NCBI GenBank assembly: GCA_019454835.1 | Contig: JACFNP010000027.1 | Coordinates: 1 to 46,623, forward strand | From: Rubellimicrobium sp. | Lineage (GTDB): Bacteria; Pseudomonadota; Alphaproteobacteria; Rhodobacterales; Rhodobacteraceae | Length of the DNA: 46,623 nucleotides | Reading direction: 5' to 3' | Shown: one piece after another, positions 1 to 11,702 of the stretch | Layout: every line of letters starts with the position of its first letter | Numbering within the stretch: position 1 is the first letter of the stretch | Made by a program: the position numbers and the translations under genes | The notes under the pieces: generated by a model | Databases searched by the model: none | What the model was told of the DNA's origin: nothing | Seen by the model: only the letters and a program-made list of their open reading frames with translations

Positions 1-97
1 GAGCGGTCGGGGTTGCTTCGGCTTCGCCTCGCAATGACGGGGTTTGCGGGCGGCGCCACCGTGGCAACCCCCACAGGGCATCTCGCCCGATTGCCCC
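1..97. repeat. Palindromic intergenic repeat, right half with outer arm
   Basis: The window opens inside a copy of the dispersed palindrome; its right half ends with CCTCGCAATGACGG near 41. It is followed by a spacer (TTGCGGGCGGCG) also found at 7019 and 31710, and then by CTCGCCCGATTGCCCC at 82-97, a diverged version of the outer arm of the larger element seen at 6901-7072. The left half lies outside the window. Confidence 0.8.
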
Positions 98-184
98 GGC
101 CGCACCGCAACCGCGCTTGCCCGCGCCCGGCTGCCTGTGGTGTAACCGGCGCGAGGGACGACCGCCGGCACCCGGAGAACGCCA

Positions 185-2428
185 ATGCCTGACCGCATCG
201 AAAGCGAGAGCCGCAAGCTCCTCGGCCGGTTGCGCGATGTCATGGCCCGTCCGGGCGCCGGGCAGGCGCGGCTTGACCGGGTGGTGCAGCTCATCGCGCA
301 CGAGATGCGCTTCGATGTCTGCTCGGTCTATCTGTTCCGCGACCCCGAGACGCTGGAACTCAGCGCGACCGAGGGCCTGCGGCCCGAGTCGGTGCACAAG
401 ACAAGGATGCGCATCGGCGAGGGGCTGGTCGGGCGCGTCGCCCGCACGCGGCAGGTGGTGAACACCGCCGACGCGCCCGCCGAGCGCGGCTTTCGCTACA
501 TGCCCGAGACCGGCGAGGAGGTGTTCCCCAGCTTCTGCGGCGTGCCGGTGCAGCGGCTGGGCGACGTGCTGGGCGTGCTTGTCGTGCAGTCGCGGGAAAA
601 GGACACCTGCACGGCGGACGAGGTCTATGCCCTCGAGGTCGTCGCCATGGTGCTGGCCGAGATGACCGAACTCGGCGCCTTCGTCGGCAACGACAACGGC
701 GCGCTGGGGCGCCGCCATTACCGGCCCGTGCTGTTTCGCGGCGCAACCGGACAGGAGGGCGCCGCAGCGGGCCGGGTCTGGCTGCACGAGCCGCGCGTCG
801 TCGTGACCAACCTGATCGGCGACAACCCCGACCACGAACTCGGACGGCTGCGGGATGCCATCGATTCGCTGCGCCAGCAGGTCGACGAGATGCTGGCCTC
901 GGCGGTCAGCGTCGATGCCGAGCAGGTCGCGGTACTGGAAACCTACCGCATGTTCGCCAATTCGCGGTCGTGGATGCGGCGGATGGAGGACGACATCGCC
1001 TCGGGCCTGTCCGCCGAGGCGGCGGTCGAGAAGGAACAGTCGCTGGCGCGCAGCCGCATGGGGCAGGCCGCCGACGCCTATCTGCGCGAGCGGCTGCACG
1101 ATCTCGACGACCTCTCGAACCGGCTGCTGCGCATCCTTACCGGCCAGGGCCGCGAGACCGGGGCACAGATGCCCGACGACCCGATCCTCGTCGCCCGCAG
1201 CATCGGCCCCGGCGAGCTGCTGGAATACGGCAAGCGCCTGCGCGGCGTGGTGCTGGAAGAAGGGTCGGTGGGCAGCCATGCCGCCATCATCGCCCGCGCC
1301 TGGGCGATTCCGCTGGTGATCCATGCCTCGGGCATCATCACCGAGGCGATGAACGGCGACATGATCCTTGTCGACGGCGATCAGGGGCTGGTCCATCTGC
1401 GGCCCGAGGCGCCGGTGAAGAAGGCCTTCGACGACAAGCTGGCGATGCTGACCCGCGCGCAGGCGCAATATGCCGGGCTGCGCGACCTGCCCGCGACCAC
1501 GCTCTGCGGCACGACGATCGGCCTGCACATGAATGCGGGGCTGCTGGCCGACCTGCCGTCGCTGCCGTCCTCGGGCGCGGCGGGCGTGGGGCTGTTTCGC
1601 ACCGAGCTGCAGTTCCTGATCCGCAACCAGATGCCGAAACGGGCCGAACTGTCGGCCCTGTATGCCCGGATCATGGCGGCGGCGCAGGGAAAGCGGGTGG
1701 TGTTCCGCACGCTCGACATCGGCTCGGACAAGGTGCTGTCCTACATGAAGCCGCAGGACGAACCCAACCCGGCGATGGGCTGGCGGGCGATACGGGTCGG
1801 TCTCGACAAGCCGGGCGTGCTGCGGATGCAGTTGCAGGCGCTGATCCGGGCGGCTGCCGGGCGGCCCTTGGCGATCATGTTCCCCTTCGTCACCGTCCCG
1901 GCCGAATTTCGCGCCGCCCGCGCCGAATTCGACAAGGCGCTGGAGCGCGAGCGCATCCTCGGCCATCCCCTGCCCGAACGGGTCGAGGTCGGCGCGATGC
2001 TGGAAACCCCCGCGCTGGCCTTCGCGGGCGATGCGTTCTTCCACGAGGTCGATTTCATTTCGGTGGGCGGCAACGACCTGAAGCAGTTCTTCTTTGCCGC
2101 CGACCGCGAGAACGAACGGGTGCGCCGTCGCTACGACATGATGGACACCGCCTATCTGACGTTCCTCGAAGGCATCGTCGCGCGCTGCGCCGCCACGGAT
2201 ACCGCGCTGTCGTTCTGCGGTGAAGACGCGGGCAGGCCGCTGGAAGCGGTGGTGCTGGCCGCGCTGGGCTTTCCGGTGCTGTCGATGCGCGCACCGTCCA
2301 TCGGCCCGGTGAAGCACCTGCTGCGCCGCGTCGATCTGCGCGAGGTGCGCGCGGTGATCGACGCGGCAAAGTCCGGCGGCGATCCGGTGCGGCTGCGGCT
2401 GACGGAATGGCTGGCGGGGCTTGCCTAG
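185..2428 (+). CDS. ptsP: Phosphoenolpyruvate-protein phosphotransferase PtsP (enzyme I-Ntr)
   Basis: First enzyme of the nitrogen PTS: it takes phosphate from PEP onto a histidine and passes it to NPr, a regulatory rather than sugar-uptake chain in the cytoplasm. The 747-residue protein has an N-terminal GAF sensory domain (about 15-165), the HPr-binding helical domain (about 200-330), the swivelling domain with catalytic His365 in GSVGSHAAIIARAW, and a C-terminal PEP-binding barrel with GLFRTE, FRTLDIGSDK, GAMLETP, GGNDLKQF and catalytic Cys678 in SFCGEDAG. The GAF domain separates it from sugar enzyme I, and the length fits the family. The ATG at 185 has GGAG upstream. Its stop overlaps that of the convergent acetyltransferase gene within the palindrome CTAG. 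Confidence 0.96.
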   Translation: MPDRIESESRKLLGRLRDVMARPGAGQARLDRVVQLIAHEMRFDVCSVYLFRDPETLELSATEGLRPESVHKTRMRIGEGLVGRVARTRQVVNTADAPAERGFRYMPETGEEVFPSFCGVPVQRLGDVLGVLVVQSREKDTCTADEVYALEVVAMVLAEMTELGAFVGNDNGALGRRHYRPVLFRGATGQEGAAAGRVWLHEPRVVVTNLIGDNPDHELGRLRDAIDSLRQQVDEMLASAVSVDAEQVAVLETYRMFANSRSWMRRMEDDIASGLSAEAAVEKEQSLARSRMGQAADAYLRERLHDLDDLSNRLLRILTGQGRETGAQMPDDPILVARSIGPGELLEYGKRLRGVVLEEGSVGSHAAIIARAWAIPLVIHASGIITEAMNGDMILVDGDQGLVHLRPEAPVKKAFDDKLAMLTRAQAQYAGLRDLPATTLCGTTIGLHMNAGLLADLPSLPSSGAAGVGLFRTELQFLIRNQMPKRAELSALYARIMAAAQGKRVVFRTLDIGSDKVLSYMKPQDEPNPAMGWRAIRVGLDKPGVLRMQLQALIRAAAGRPLAIMFPFVTVPAEFRAARAEFDKALERERILGHPLPERVEVGAMLETPALAFAGDAFFHEVDFISVGGNDLKQFFFAADRENERVRRRYDMMDTAYLTFLEGIVARCAATDTALSFCGEDAGRPLEAVVLAALGFPVLSMRAPSIGPVKHLLRRVDLREVRAVIDAAKSGGDPVRLRLTEWLAGLA

Positions 2429-2910
2429 GCGGCCTTCTCCACCCGCCCCGCGACCCCCTCCCACGCGCCCGCGCGCAGGGCGAGGCCCAGCACCCGGTCG
2501 GGGTTGGTCGGCGGCGGCATCTCGACGCCATCGAGCCGGGCAAAGCCGAAGCGGCTGTAATAGGGCGCGTCGCCCACCAGCATCACCCGCTCCCACCCCG
2601 AGGCCGGGGCGCGGGCGATCACCTCGCGCATCAGCAGCGCACCGATCCCCTCGCCCTGCCGGGTCGGGTGGACGGCGACGGGGCCAAGCAGCAGCACCGG
2701 CAGCCCGGCGACCCGCACCGGCCAGTTGCGCACCGCCCCCGCGATGGTGCCGCCCGCGTCGCGCGCGACAAGGCACAGCGCGGCCACCGGCGCCACGCCG
2801 TCACGCAGGCGATAGGACGACAGCGCGGTGCGCCCCGGCGCGAAGCAGAGGTCATAGAGCGCCTCGACCTCCCACCAGTCGTCCGGGGTCTCCTCGGCAA
2901 GCGTGATCAT
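2425..2910 (-). CDS. GNAT family N-acetyltransferase
   Basis: A 161-residue protein with the GNAT fold. The acetyl-CoA binding loop is visible as VAVHPTRQGEGIGALLM (about 80-96), followed by WERVMLVGDAPYYSRFGF, typical of the YhbS-like branch in which this tyrosine motif lies near the acetyl donor. The substrate cannot be told from sequence. I chose the ATG at 2908-2910 because the protein then starts MITLAEETP, a normal GNAT N-terminus; the frame stays open 18 codons further up without any family similarity. Convergent with ptsP; the two stop codons share CTAG. Confidence 0.85.
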   Translation of the reverse strand: MITLAEETPDDWWEVEALYDLCFAPGRTALSSYRLRDGVAPVAALCLVARDAGGTIAGAVRNWPVRVAGLPVLLLGPVAVHPTRQGEGIGALLMREVIARAPASGWERVMLVGDAPYYSRFGFARLDGVEMPPPTNPDRVLGLALRAGAWEGVAGRVEKAA

Positions 2911-3000
2911 CGGGCGGCGGTCTCCGGCAGGCCCCGACTCGGAGCGCTGCCCGGCGCGTAACATGCGGGGATTGCGGCTTCAAACCCGGTTGACCCGCGA

Positions 3001-3363
3001 TCAGTATGAGGCGCCGTCAACCTGCTGCGCGCGCGCCGCCAGCGCGCGGGTGTCGACCCCGTCAAGACAGTTCGCATTCACCGCCACCACCGCCGAGCCG
3101 TCCGGTGCGGTGCCGCGCGCGAAGGATTCGATCCCGCAGACCGCGCAGAACAGATGGTCAATGACGTTGCGGTTGAAGCGGTAGCTGGTCATCGCTCCCT
3201 CGCCTGCGGTCTGGCGGAAGGCGGTGGCCGGTGCGAAGACCAGCACCGACCCCAGCCGCCGACAGCGCGAGCAGTTGCAGGTGATCGGGCTGTCGAGATC
3301 GAGATCGGCCTCGAAAGCGACGGCGCCGCACTGGCACGAGCCGTGGTAATGTTCGACCGCCAT
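3001..3363 (-). CDS. GFA / CENP-V family zinc-binding protein
   Basis: A 120-residue single-domain protein of the glutathione-dependent formaldehyde-activating (GFA) family. The zinc ligands are visible as CQCG (about 10-13), CNCSRCRRLG (about 29-38) and FCAVCG (about 72-77). Many relatives bind zinc and possibly glutathione, but proven formaldehyde chemistry is limited to a few, so the activity here is open. The ATG at 3361-3363 is preceded by GGGAGA. It stands alone; its upstream side holds two tandem palindromic repeats. Confidence 0.88.
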   Translation of the reverse strand: MAVEHYHGSCQCGAVAFEADLDLDSPITCNCSRCRRLGSVLVFAPATAFRQTAGEGAMTSYRFNRNVIDHLFCAVCGIESFARGTAPDGSAVVAVNANCLDGVDTRALAARAQQVDGASY

Positions 3364-3425
3364 GCGCTCTCCCGGTGCAGGTTGCAGGGGGATGGTCGCG
3401 CTGGCGGGCGGCGGCGTCAATCCCC

Positions 3426-3518
3426 GTCACCCGCGAGGCGAAGCCGAAGCAACCTCGAACGCTTGTTCGACAACATCGGGGTTGCCGCGTCGCCTTCGGC
3501 TCCTCGCAATGACGGGGG
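3426..3518. repeat. Palindromic intergenic repeat, tandem unit 1
   Basis: Starts CGTCACCCGCGAGG and ends CCTCGCAATGACGGGG, with GAAGCAACCTCGA and TCGGGGTTGC internal arms. The left end carries the variant CACCCGCGAGG instead of CATTGCGAGG. It lies between the GFA gene and mtnP, whose start codons diverge, and is followed four bases later by a second unit. Confidence 0.85.
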
Positions 3519-3522
3519 GAGT

Positions 3523-3613
3523 CGTCATTGCGAGGCGCAAGCCGAAGCAACCCCGACCGCTTGCACACAACCATCAGGATTACTTCGTCGGCTGCGCCGC
3601 CTCGCAATGACGG
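3523..3613. repeat. Palindromic intergenic repeat, tandem unit 2
   Basis: Second unit in direct succession: CGTCATTGCGAGG at the left and CCTCGCAATGACGG at the right. Together the two units fill most of the 326-base gap (3364-3689). The remaining 76 bases before mtnP hold only its ribosome binding site and a weak promoter-like TTTCGC-17-TAAGGT. Confidence 0.85.
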
Positions 3614-3689
3614 AAGCGGCCGGGCAGCCCCCCTTTCGCCCGCCGGGCCGCAATCCTAAGGTCGGCAGGCAGCGGCGGGGAGCAGGTGG

Positions 3690-4571
3690 ATGGCGGCAGC
3701 GGACGGCGAGCGCGTCATCGGCATCATCGGCGGCTCGGGCATCTACGAGGTCGCGGGGATCGGCGATGCCCGGCGGGTCGCCGTCGCCAGTCCGTTCGGC
3801 ACCCCTTCGGACGACATCCTCACCGGCCATGTCGCCGGGGTGCGGATGGCCTTTCTGCCCCGGCACGGGCGCGGCCATGTTCACAGCCCCGATTCGGTGC
3901 CCTACCGCGCCAATATCGACGCGATGAAGCGGCTGGGCGTCACCGATCTGGTCTCGCTCTCGGCGGTGGGGTCGCTGCGCGAGGATGTGGCGCCGGGTGA
4001 TTTCCTGATCCCCGACCAGTTCATCGACCGCACGCGCGGGCGGGTGTCGTCGTTCTTCGGGCAGGGCTGCGTCGCGCATGTCGGCATGGCGCATCCGGTC
4101 TGCGCGCATCTGGCCCGCGCGGCGGCGCAGGCCGTACGGGCAGCCGGGGCGCGGGTGCATGAGGGCGGCGCCTATCTGGCGATGGAGGGGCCGCAGTTCT
4201 CGACCCGCGCCGAGAGCGTGCTGTATCGCCAGTGGGGCGCCTCGGTGATCGGCATGACCAACATGCCCGAGGCGAAACTCGCCCGCGAGGCCGAAATCTG
4301 CTATGCAAGCGTCGCCATGGTCACCGACTATGACTGCTGGCATGACGGCCATGATGCCGTGGACGTGACGACCATCATCCGCACCCTTGCCGCCAATGCC
4401 GCCACCGCGCGCGAGGTGGTGGCGTTACTGCCCGCAATCCTCGGCGCCACCCGCGCGCCCTGTGCGCAGGGCTGCGACCATGCGCTCGACCATGCGATCA
4501 TGACGGCGCCCGCGCAGCGCGATCCGGCGGTGTTGGCGCGGCTCGATGCCGTGGCGGGGCGGGTGCTGTGA
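3690..4571 (+). CDS. mtnP: S-methyl-5'-thioadenosine phosphorylase
   Basis: Cytoplasmic enzyme of methionine salvage: phosphorolysis of 5'-methylthioadenosine, the by-product of polyamine synthesis, to adenine and 5-methylthioribose-1-phosphate. The 293-residue protein belongs to the PNP/MTAP family: GGSGIY at 14-19 (phosphate site), LPRHGRGH, YRANI, AMEGPQFSTRAE and NMPEAKLARE, with VTDYDCW in the base pocket. The last motifs are those of MTAP rather than guanine-specific PNP. The ATG at 3690 has GGGGAG upstream. It ends three bases before the convergent FAD-oxidoreductase gene. A PLP decarboxylase of possible polyamine function lies at 12.8 kb. Confidence 0.93.
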   Translation: MAAADGERVIGIIGGSGIYEVAGIGDARRVAVASPFGTPSDDILTGHVAGVRMAFLPRHGRGHVHSPDSVPYRANIDAMKRLGVTDLVSLSAVGSLREDVAPGDFLIPDQFIDRTRGRVSSFFGQGCVAHVGMAHPVCAHLARAAAQAVRAAGARVHEGGAYLAMEGPQFSTRAESVLYRQWGASVIGMTNMPEAKLAREAEICYASVAMVTDYDCWHDGHDAVDVTTIIRTLAANAATAREVVALLPAILGATRAPCAQGCDHALDHAIMTAPAQRDPAVLARLDAVAGRVL

Positions 4572-4574
4572 GGC

Positions 4575-5984
4575 TCAGCTCCGCAGCATCGCGCCGGGGT
4601 TGAGGATGCCCTGCGGATCGAAGGCCGCCTTCACGCCGCGCATCAGCGACAGCATCACCGGGTCGCCGTAGCGTTCCAGATCACCGACCTTCAGCCGCCC
4701 GACCCCGTGTTCGGCGGCGAAGGATCCGCCTGCTTCATGCACCAGATCATGCACCACCTCCTGCACGCGGGCGCGCAGGGCGCCGTAATCCGGTGCCTTC
4801 GCGCCTCGGGGCGGAAAGACGTTGTAATGCAGGTTGCCGTCGCCCAGATGGCCGAAGCAGTTGATGCGGAACGGCCCCAGTGCCGCCACTGCCGCGCGGC
4901 CCCGTTCGATGAACCCGGCGATTTCCGACAGCGGCAGCGAGATGTCATGCGACGACACCGACCCCACCCGGCGGTTGCCCTCGGGAATCGATTCGCGCAG
5001 GTGCCAGAAGGCCGCGCGCTGCGCCTCCGAGGCGGCGATGACCCCGTCGTTGACCAGCCCGCGCGCCTCGCCCCTCTCCCAGATGCGGGTGATGAGGTCT
5101 TCGGGCGCGGTGTCGCCCGACAGGCCCAGATCGAGCAGCACCATCCATTCGGGGCGCGGGCGCAGGGGGTCGGGGTGCGGGATGCCGCCCTCGTCGAGAA
5201 ACTCCAGCCCCTGCCGGGCGATCAGTTCAAACCCGCTGACCTGGTCGCCCGCCACGTCATGCGCCAGCGACAGCAGCTCCAGCGCCGCCGCCGGTGACGG
5301 CACCGCCAGCAGTGCCGCGCCCTCGTGCGCCGGGGCGGGCACCATGCGCAGGGCGGCGGCGGTGATGATGGCCAGCGTGCCCTCGGACCCGACGACCAGA
5401 TCGCGCAGGTCGTAGCCTGCGTTGTCCTTGCGCAGCCGGGTCAGCCCGTGCCAGACGCGCCCGTCCGCCGTCACCGCCTCGATACCCAGACACAGCGCGC
5501 GGGCATTGCCGTAGCGCAGCACATGGGTGCCGCCCGCATTGGTCGCCAGCACCCCGCCGACCCGCGCGCTGCCTTCCGAGGCCAGCGACAGCGGGAACAT
5601 CCCGCCCGCGTCGCGCGCCGCCGCCTGCACCGCCGCCAGCGTCACGCCCGCCTCGACGACGATCACCCTTTCGTCGGCGCGCAGGTCGCGCAGGCGGTCC
5701 ATCCGGGCCAGCGACAGGATCACCGGCAGCGGCCCCTCGGGCATCACCTGGCCGCTGACCAGCCCGGTTCCGCCCGAACGCGGCACGACCCCGACCCGCG
5801 CCGCTGAACAGGCGCGCAGCAGCGCCGCCACCTCGTCCGTCGCGCCGGGCGCCACCAGAACGCCCTGCCCGTGCCAGCGCCCGCGCGGCTCGGTCAGTTC
5901 GGCCTCGGTCAGTTCGGGAAAGGCCGCAGGCGGCAGGAGGGCGCGCAGGCTCTCGATGAAATCGGCTGATGCCGGGTTCAGCAT
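4575..5984 (-). CDS. FAD-linked 2-hydroxyacid dehydrogenase (GlcD / D2HGDH family)
   Basis: A 469-residue flavoprotein of the VAO/PCMH fold: an FAD-binding domain (about 45-220) with VVPRSGGTGLVSGQ and GSEGTLAII, then the C-terminal FAD-oxidase domain with FGHLGDGNLHYNVFP (metal/substrate histidines), EHGVGRLK and NPGAML at the end. This matches D-lactate, D-2-hydroxyglutarate and glycolate oxidase subunits; HLGDGNLHYNV favours a D-2-hydroxyacid such as 2-hydroxyglutarate, but the substrate is not certain. An in-frame ATG lies five codons upstream; I prefer the ATG at 5982-5984 because AAGGAG sits seven bases ahead of it. Downstream of nadK on the same strand, separated by a hairpin/repeat. 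Confidence 0.9.
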   Translation of the reverse strand: MLNPASADFIESLRALLPPAAFPELTEAELTEPRGRWHGQGVLVAPGATDEVAALLRACSAARVGVVPRSGGTGLVSGQVMPEGPLPVILSLARMDRLRDLRADERVIVVEAGVTLAAVQAAARDAGGMFPLSLASEGSARVGGVLATNAGGTHVLRYGNARALCLGIEAVTADGRVWHGLTRLRKDNAGYDLRDLVVGSEGTLAIITAAALRMVPAPAHEGAALLAVPSPAAALELLSLAHDVAGDQVSGFELIARQGLEFLDEGGIPHPDPLRPRPEWMVLLDLGLSGDTAPEDLITRIWERGEARGLVNDGVIAASEAQRAAFWHLRESIPEGNRRVGSVSSHDISLPLSEIAGFIERGRAAVAALGPFRINCFGHLGDGNLHYNVFPPRGAKAPDYGALRARVQEVVHDLVHEAGGSFAAEHGVGRLKVGDLERYGDPVMLSLMRGVKAAFDPQGILNPGAMLRS

Positions 5985-5992
5985 TCCCGTCT

Positions 5993-6054
5993 CCTTCATC
6001 CTTGCCGAAATACTCCGGGGGGCGGCGCGTCAGCGCCGGGGGGCAGCGCCCCCC
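5993..6054 (-). terminator. Hairpin plus AGTATTT-GATGAAGG repeat after nadK
   Basis: Read on the minus strand just after the nadK stop: a GGGGGGC/GCCCCCC stem with a three-base loop (6038-6054), then CGGAGTATTTCGGCAAGG and GATGAAGG. The last bases lead into the ribosome binding site of the next gene. The same order (stop, G/C hairpin, AGTATTT...GATGAAGG) recurs at 14464, 33532 and 43889. There is no U-tract right after the stem, so termination strength is uncertain. Confidence 0.6.
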
Positions 6055-6819
6055 TCACACGAACTGCTCGCGCAGCACCCGTTCCTCAAGCCCGTGGCCG
6101 GGGTCGAACAGCAGCCGGTGGCGCACGGTCACGTCCGAGCGCACCTCGACCCGCACCACGTCGCGCACGAGCCGCGAATCCGCGCTGGCGATGACCGGGC
6201 GCTTGTCGGGTTCGAGCACGTCGAACACCACATCCGCCGACATCGGCAACAGCGCGCCGCGCCAGCGGCGCGGGCGGAAGGGCGCGATGGCGGTCAGAGC
6301 CAGCACTTCGGAACCGATGGGCAGCACCGGGCCGTGCGCCGAATAATTGTAGGCGGTCGAGCCTGCGGGCGTGGACACCAGCACGCCGTCCGAGATCAGC
6401 TCGTCCAGCCGTTCCCGCCCGTCGACCAGAATCCGCAGCCGCACCGCCTGCGGACCGGCGCGCAGCAGGCTGACCTCGTTGATGGCCAGCGCCTCCTCGG
6501 TGCGGCCCCCGGCGGTGGTCGCGGTCATCCGCAGCGGGTTGATGACGGTCTCCTCGGCGGCGGCCAGGCGTTCGCGCAGGTCGTCCTCGCCGTAGGCGTT
6601 CATCAGAAAGCCGACCGTACCCCGGTTCATGCCGTAGACCGGCAGGTCCAGCGTTTCCGTCGCGTGAAGCGTCTGGAGCATGAAGCCGTCGCCGCCAAGC
6701 GCGACCACGACATCGGCCCGGTCAAGCGGCGCATCGCCGTAGCGCGCCGCCAGCACCGCGCGCGCCTCGTCGGCAAGGGGTGCATCGCTTGCCACGAAGG
6801 CGATCCGGGCAGGGTTCAT
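6055..6819 (-). CDS. nadK: NAD kinase
   Basis: Phosphorylates NAD to NADP in the cytoplasm. The 254-residue protein is the compact bacterial form: ALGGDGFML (GGDG at 42-45, with the catalytic/metal aspartate), [17 protein letters not shown] and the substrate loop [11 protein letters not shown]. The ATG at 6817-6819 follows GGAGAG; the open frame extends 21 codons further without family similarity. The larger palindromic element 6901-7072 lies upstream, between it and gdhA on the same strand. Confidence 0.95.
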   Translation of the reverse strand: MNPARIAFVASDAPLADEARAVLAARYGDAPLDRADVVVALGGDGFMLQTLHATETLDLPVYGMNRGTVGFLMNAYGEDDLRERLAAAEETVINPLRMTATTAGGRTEEALAINEVSLLRAGPQAVRLRILVDGRERLDELISDGVLVSTPAGSTAYNYSAHGPVLPIGSEVLALTAIAPFRPRRWRGALLPMSADVVFDVLEPDKRPVIASADSRLVRDVVRVEVRSDVTVRHRLLFDPGHGLEERVLREQFV

Positions 6820-6900
6820 CGCGTCTCTCCGCCAGATGCGGGCCGTCCGGCCCGTTGTCACGCAGGGCCGGACGAAAGACAATGGCCGCAGGTGCCCGGC

Positions 6901-7072
6901 GGGGCAATCGGGCGAACGGCATACCCCGTCATTGCGAGGCGGCGAAGCCGACGACGCAACCCCGATGTCGTGCGCAAGCGGTCGGGGTTGCTTCGGCTGC
7001 GCCTCGCAATGACGGGGCTTGCGGGCGGCGACGCCGCGCCAACCCGCGCAGAGCCGTTCGCCCGATTGCCCC
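6901..7072. mobile_element. Composite palindromic element with 20-base outer inverted repeats
   Basis: A 172-base unit bounded by a perfect 20-base inverted repeat: GGGGCAATCGGGCGAACGGC at 6901-6920 and its reverse complement at 7053-7072. Inside lies one copy of the dispersed palindrome (6927-7015) and a G/C-rich spacer with TTGCGGGCGGCG. It lies between nadK and gdhA. The same outer arms flank the copy at 26423-26568, where an insertion footprint is visible. No coding capacity. The ends and repeated structure suggest a non-autonomous mobile element, but no target duplication can be made out here. Confidence 0.75.
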
Positions 7073-7085
7073 TGGGCGTCCCGCG

Positions 7086-10060
<2,975 letters not shown>

Positions 10061-10089
10061 GGGCGATCCGCCCCCATTGCACGCGAAGT

Positions 10090-10125
10090 TGCACGGCGGC
10101 GCCCTGATGCCGCCGTGCATTTGCT
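10090..10125 (+). terminator. Terminator after glyA
   Basis: An 11-base perfect stem (TGCACGGCGGC at 10090-10100 with GCCGCCGTGCA at 10109-10119), 8-base loop, followed by TTTGCTGTCTTT. It lies 30 bases after the glyA stop and ahead of the ribosome binding site of the next gene. Confidence 0.7.
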
Positions 10126-10177
10126 GTCTTTCCCTGCCATGATCGGCCCGACGGATACCCGCCCGCAGGAGAGAGCG

Positions 10178-10837
10178 ATGACACGGGCCGACTGGAGCTT
10201 TGCACGCCTGCCGCTGGCCGAACGCATCGCCGATGCGACGGTGCAGGGGCTGGCGCTGCTGCTGGCGCTGGCCGGGGCCATCGTCCTTGTCGTGATCGCC
10301 GCCCAAAGCGCGGGTGGCGGTCTGGTCACGGCGGTCAGCGTCTATGGCGGCGTGCTGATCTTCGGCTTCGCGGCCTCGATGCTCTATCATCACGCCCCCT
10401 GGGACCGTCTGCGCCCGGTGCTGCGGCGCATCGACCATGCGTCGATCTATCTGGTGATCGCCGCGACCTGCACGCCGGTCGTGGCGCTGATCGGCAGCCT
10501 GTTCGCCTGGGTGGTGCTTGGCGTGATCTGGGTGCTGGCCGTGGCGGGGGCGGTGCGCAAGCTGGCCTTCTGGCGCAATCCGGCGCGGGCCGATTCGTTC
10601 CTCTATCTCGGGCTGGGCTGGCTGCCCGCGCTGCTGATCGGCCCCATCGTCCAGGTCTTTGCGCCGCTGGTCGCCGGTCTCATCGTCGCGGGCGGCGTCC
10701 TGATGTCGGCGGGTGTCGGCATCTTCAACCGCGAGGGCCTGCGCTTTGCCACCGCCATCTGGCACGGCTTCGTGCTGGCCGGATCGGGCTGCTTCTTCGC
10801 GGCGATCAGCCTCGGGCTGGTGGCGTCGCCGGTCTGA
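10178..10837 (+). CDS. HlyIII / PAQR-type membrane protein
   Basis: A 219-residue integral membrane protein with about seven hydrophobic segments starting near residue 25. The family residues are visible: FAASMLYHHAP (segment 2/3 histidines), RIDHASIYLVIAATCTP, and a late IWHGFVLAGS histidine; these form the metal site shared with eukaryotic PAQR receptors. Bacterial members (TrhA/YqfA, haemolysin III) affect membrane fluidity; the haemolysin name is historical. I start at the ATG at 10178, preceded by AGGAGAG; upstream ATG codons in frame have no such site. Convergent with the M48 gene. Confidence 0.88.
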   Translation: MTRADWSFARLPLAERIADATVQGLALLLALAGAIVLVVIAAQSAGGGLVTAVSVYGGVLIFGFAASMLYHHAPWDRLRPVLRRIDHASIYLVIAATCTPVVALIGSLFAWVVLGVIWVLAVAGAVRKLAFWRNPARADSFLYLGLGWLPALLIGPIVQVFAPLVAGLIVAGGVLMSAGVGIFNREGLRFATAIWHGFVLAGSGCFFAAISLGLVASPV

Positions 10838-10839
10838 GG

Positions 10840-11580
10840 TCAGACCCGCGCGCCAAGCCCGGCCATCACCTGCCGCACCACGGCGACGCGGGCGGCATTC
10901 GGCGGGTGCGTGCCAAGGAAGCGGTTGCCCGGATCGGGGATGCGCGCAAAGAACTGCGCACCGCGCAGCGGGTCGAACCCGGCCCGATACGCGATGACTG
11001 TGCCCAGCCGGTCGGCCTCGAGCTCGTAGTCGCGCGAATAGGTGCGCGCGCCGACCTCGGCGCCCAGTTGCTGCAACTGCCGCACCGTGCCCGGATCGCT
11101 GGCGCCCAGCGTCTGCGCAAGCTGGCCCAGCGCCGCCGCGCCGATGGCGGCATTGCGGCTTTGCAGGTCGAGATGGCCGAGGATGTGATGCGCCACCTCG
11201 TGCGAGATGATGAAGGCCAGCTCGTCGGCGTTGCCCACTTCGGCAATCAGCGCAAGCGTGATGCCGATGACCGGGCGCCCGGCATCGTCGCGCATCTGAA
11301 AGGCGTTGGGCGGCATTCCGGGGCGGTCGTCGACGAGGATGCGGAAGTCGCAATTCGTGCCTGCGGGCGTGCGCGCCGCACATTCCGAAGTCGCCACCGG
11401 CACCAGCGTCGAGAGCGTGGCGACGAAGGTGCGGGCCTGCGCCTGCAGATCGACCTCGGCTCCGGCCTCGGGCGCCGGGGCGATGATGATCGCATCGCCG
11501 GGCGGCGCGGCGACGGGCGCGCAGGCGGTGGCAAGCGCAAGGCCCGCAAGGGCCGCCAGATGGCGGAGAGGGGAGAACAT
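10840..11580 (-). CDS. M48 family metalloprotease, probable lipoprotein
   Basis: A 246-residue secreted zinc protease. An N-terminal hydrophobic stretch ends LATAC (Cys20), a lipobox-like signal, so anchoring in the membrane facing the periplasm is likely. The zinc site is HEVAH (127-131) with the third ligand glutamate in YELEADRLG (about 188), both diagnostic of M48. The C-terminus HPPNAARV is the common LoiP/BepA-type ending. Relatives degrade or quality-control outer-membrane proteins; the exact target is unknown. The ATG at 11578-11580 is preferred over an upstream TTG because it opens the signal peptide. Confidence 0.88.
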   Translation of the reverse strand: MFSPLRHLAALAGLALATACAPVAAPPGDAIIIAPAPEAGAEVDLQAQARTFVATLSTLVPVATSECAARTPAGTNCDFRILVDDRPGMPPNAFQMRDDAGRPVIGITLALIAEVGNADELAFIISHEVAHHILGHLDLQSRNAAIGAAALGQLAQTLGASDPGTVRQLQQLGAEVGARTYSRDYELEADRLGTVIAYRAGFDPLRGAQFFARIPDPGNRFLGTHPPNAARVAVVRQVMAGLGARV

Positions 11581-11702
11581 GCGCTGCTCGTGATCCTGCG
11601 GAGGGCCGCTTTTCGGCAAAGGTTACACCCCGACGCCCCGCCCCGCCAGCGCCGGATCGGGACGCTCGCTTCCGCGTGAACATGGGGGGCGCCCCCTCTT
11701 CA

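Noticed and set aside
3426..3613. CRISPR array from repeated units
   Set aside because: Only two units, self-palindromic over their full length, no spacer pattern and no cas genes.
3154..3927. 257-codon frame across the tandem palindromes into mtnP
   Set aside because: It reads through repeats and overlaps mtnP in another frame; no similarity to anything recognised.
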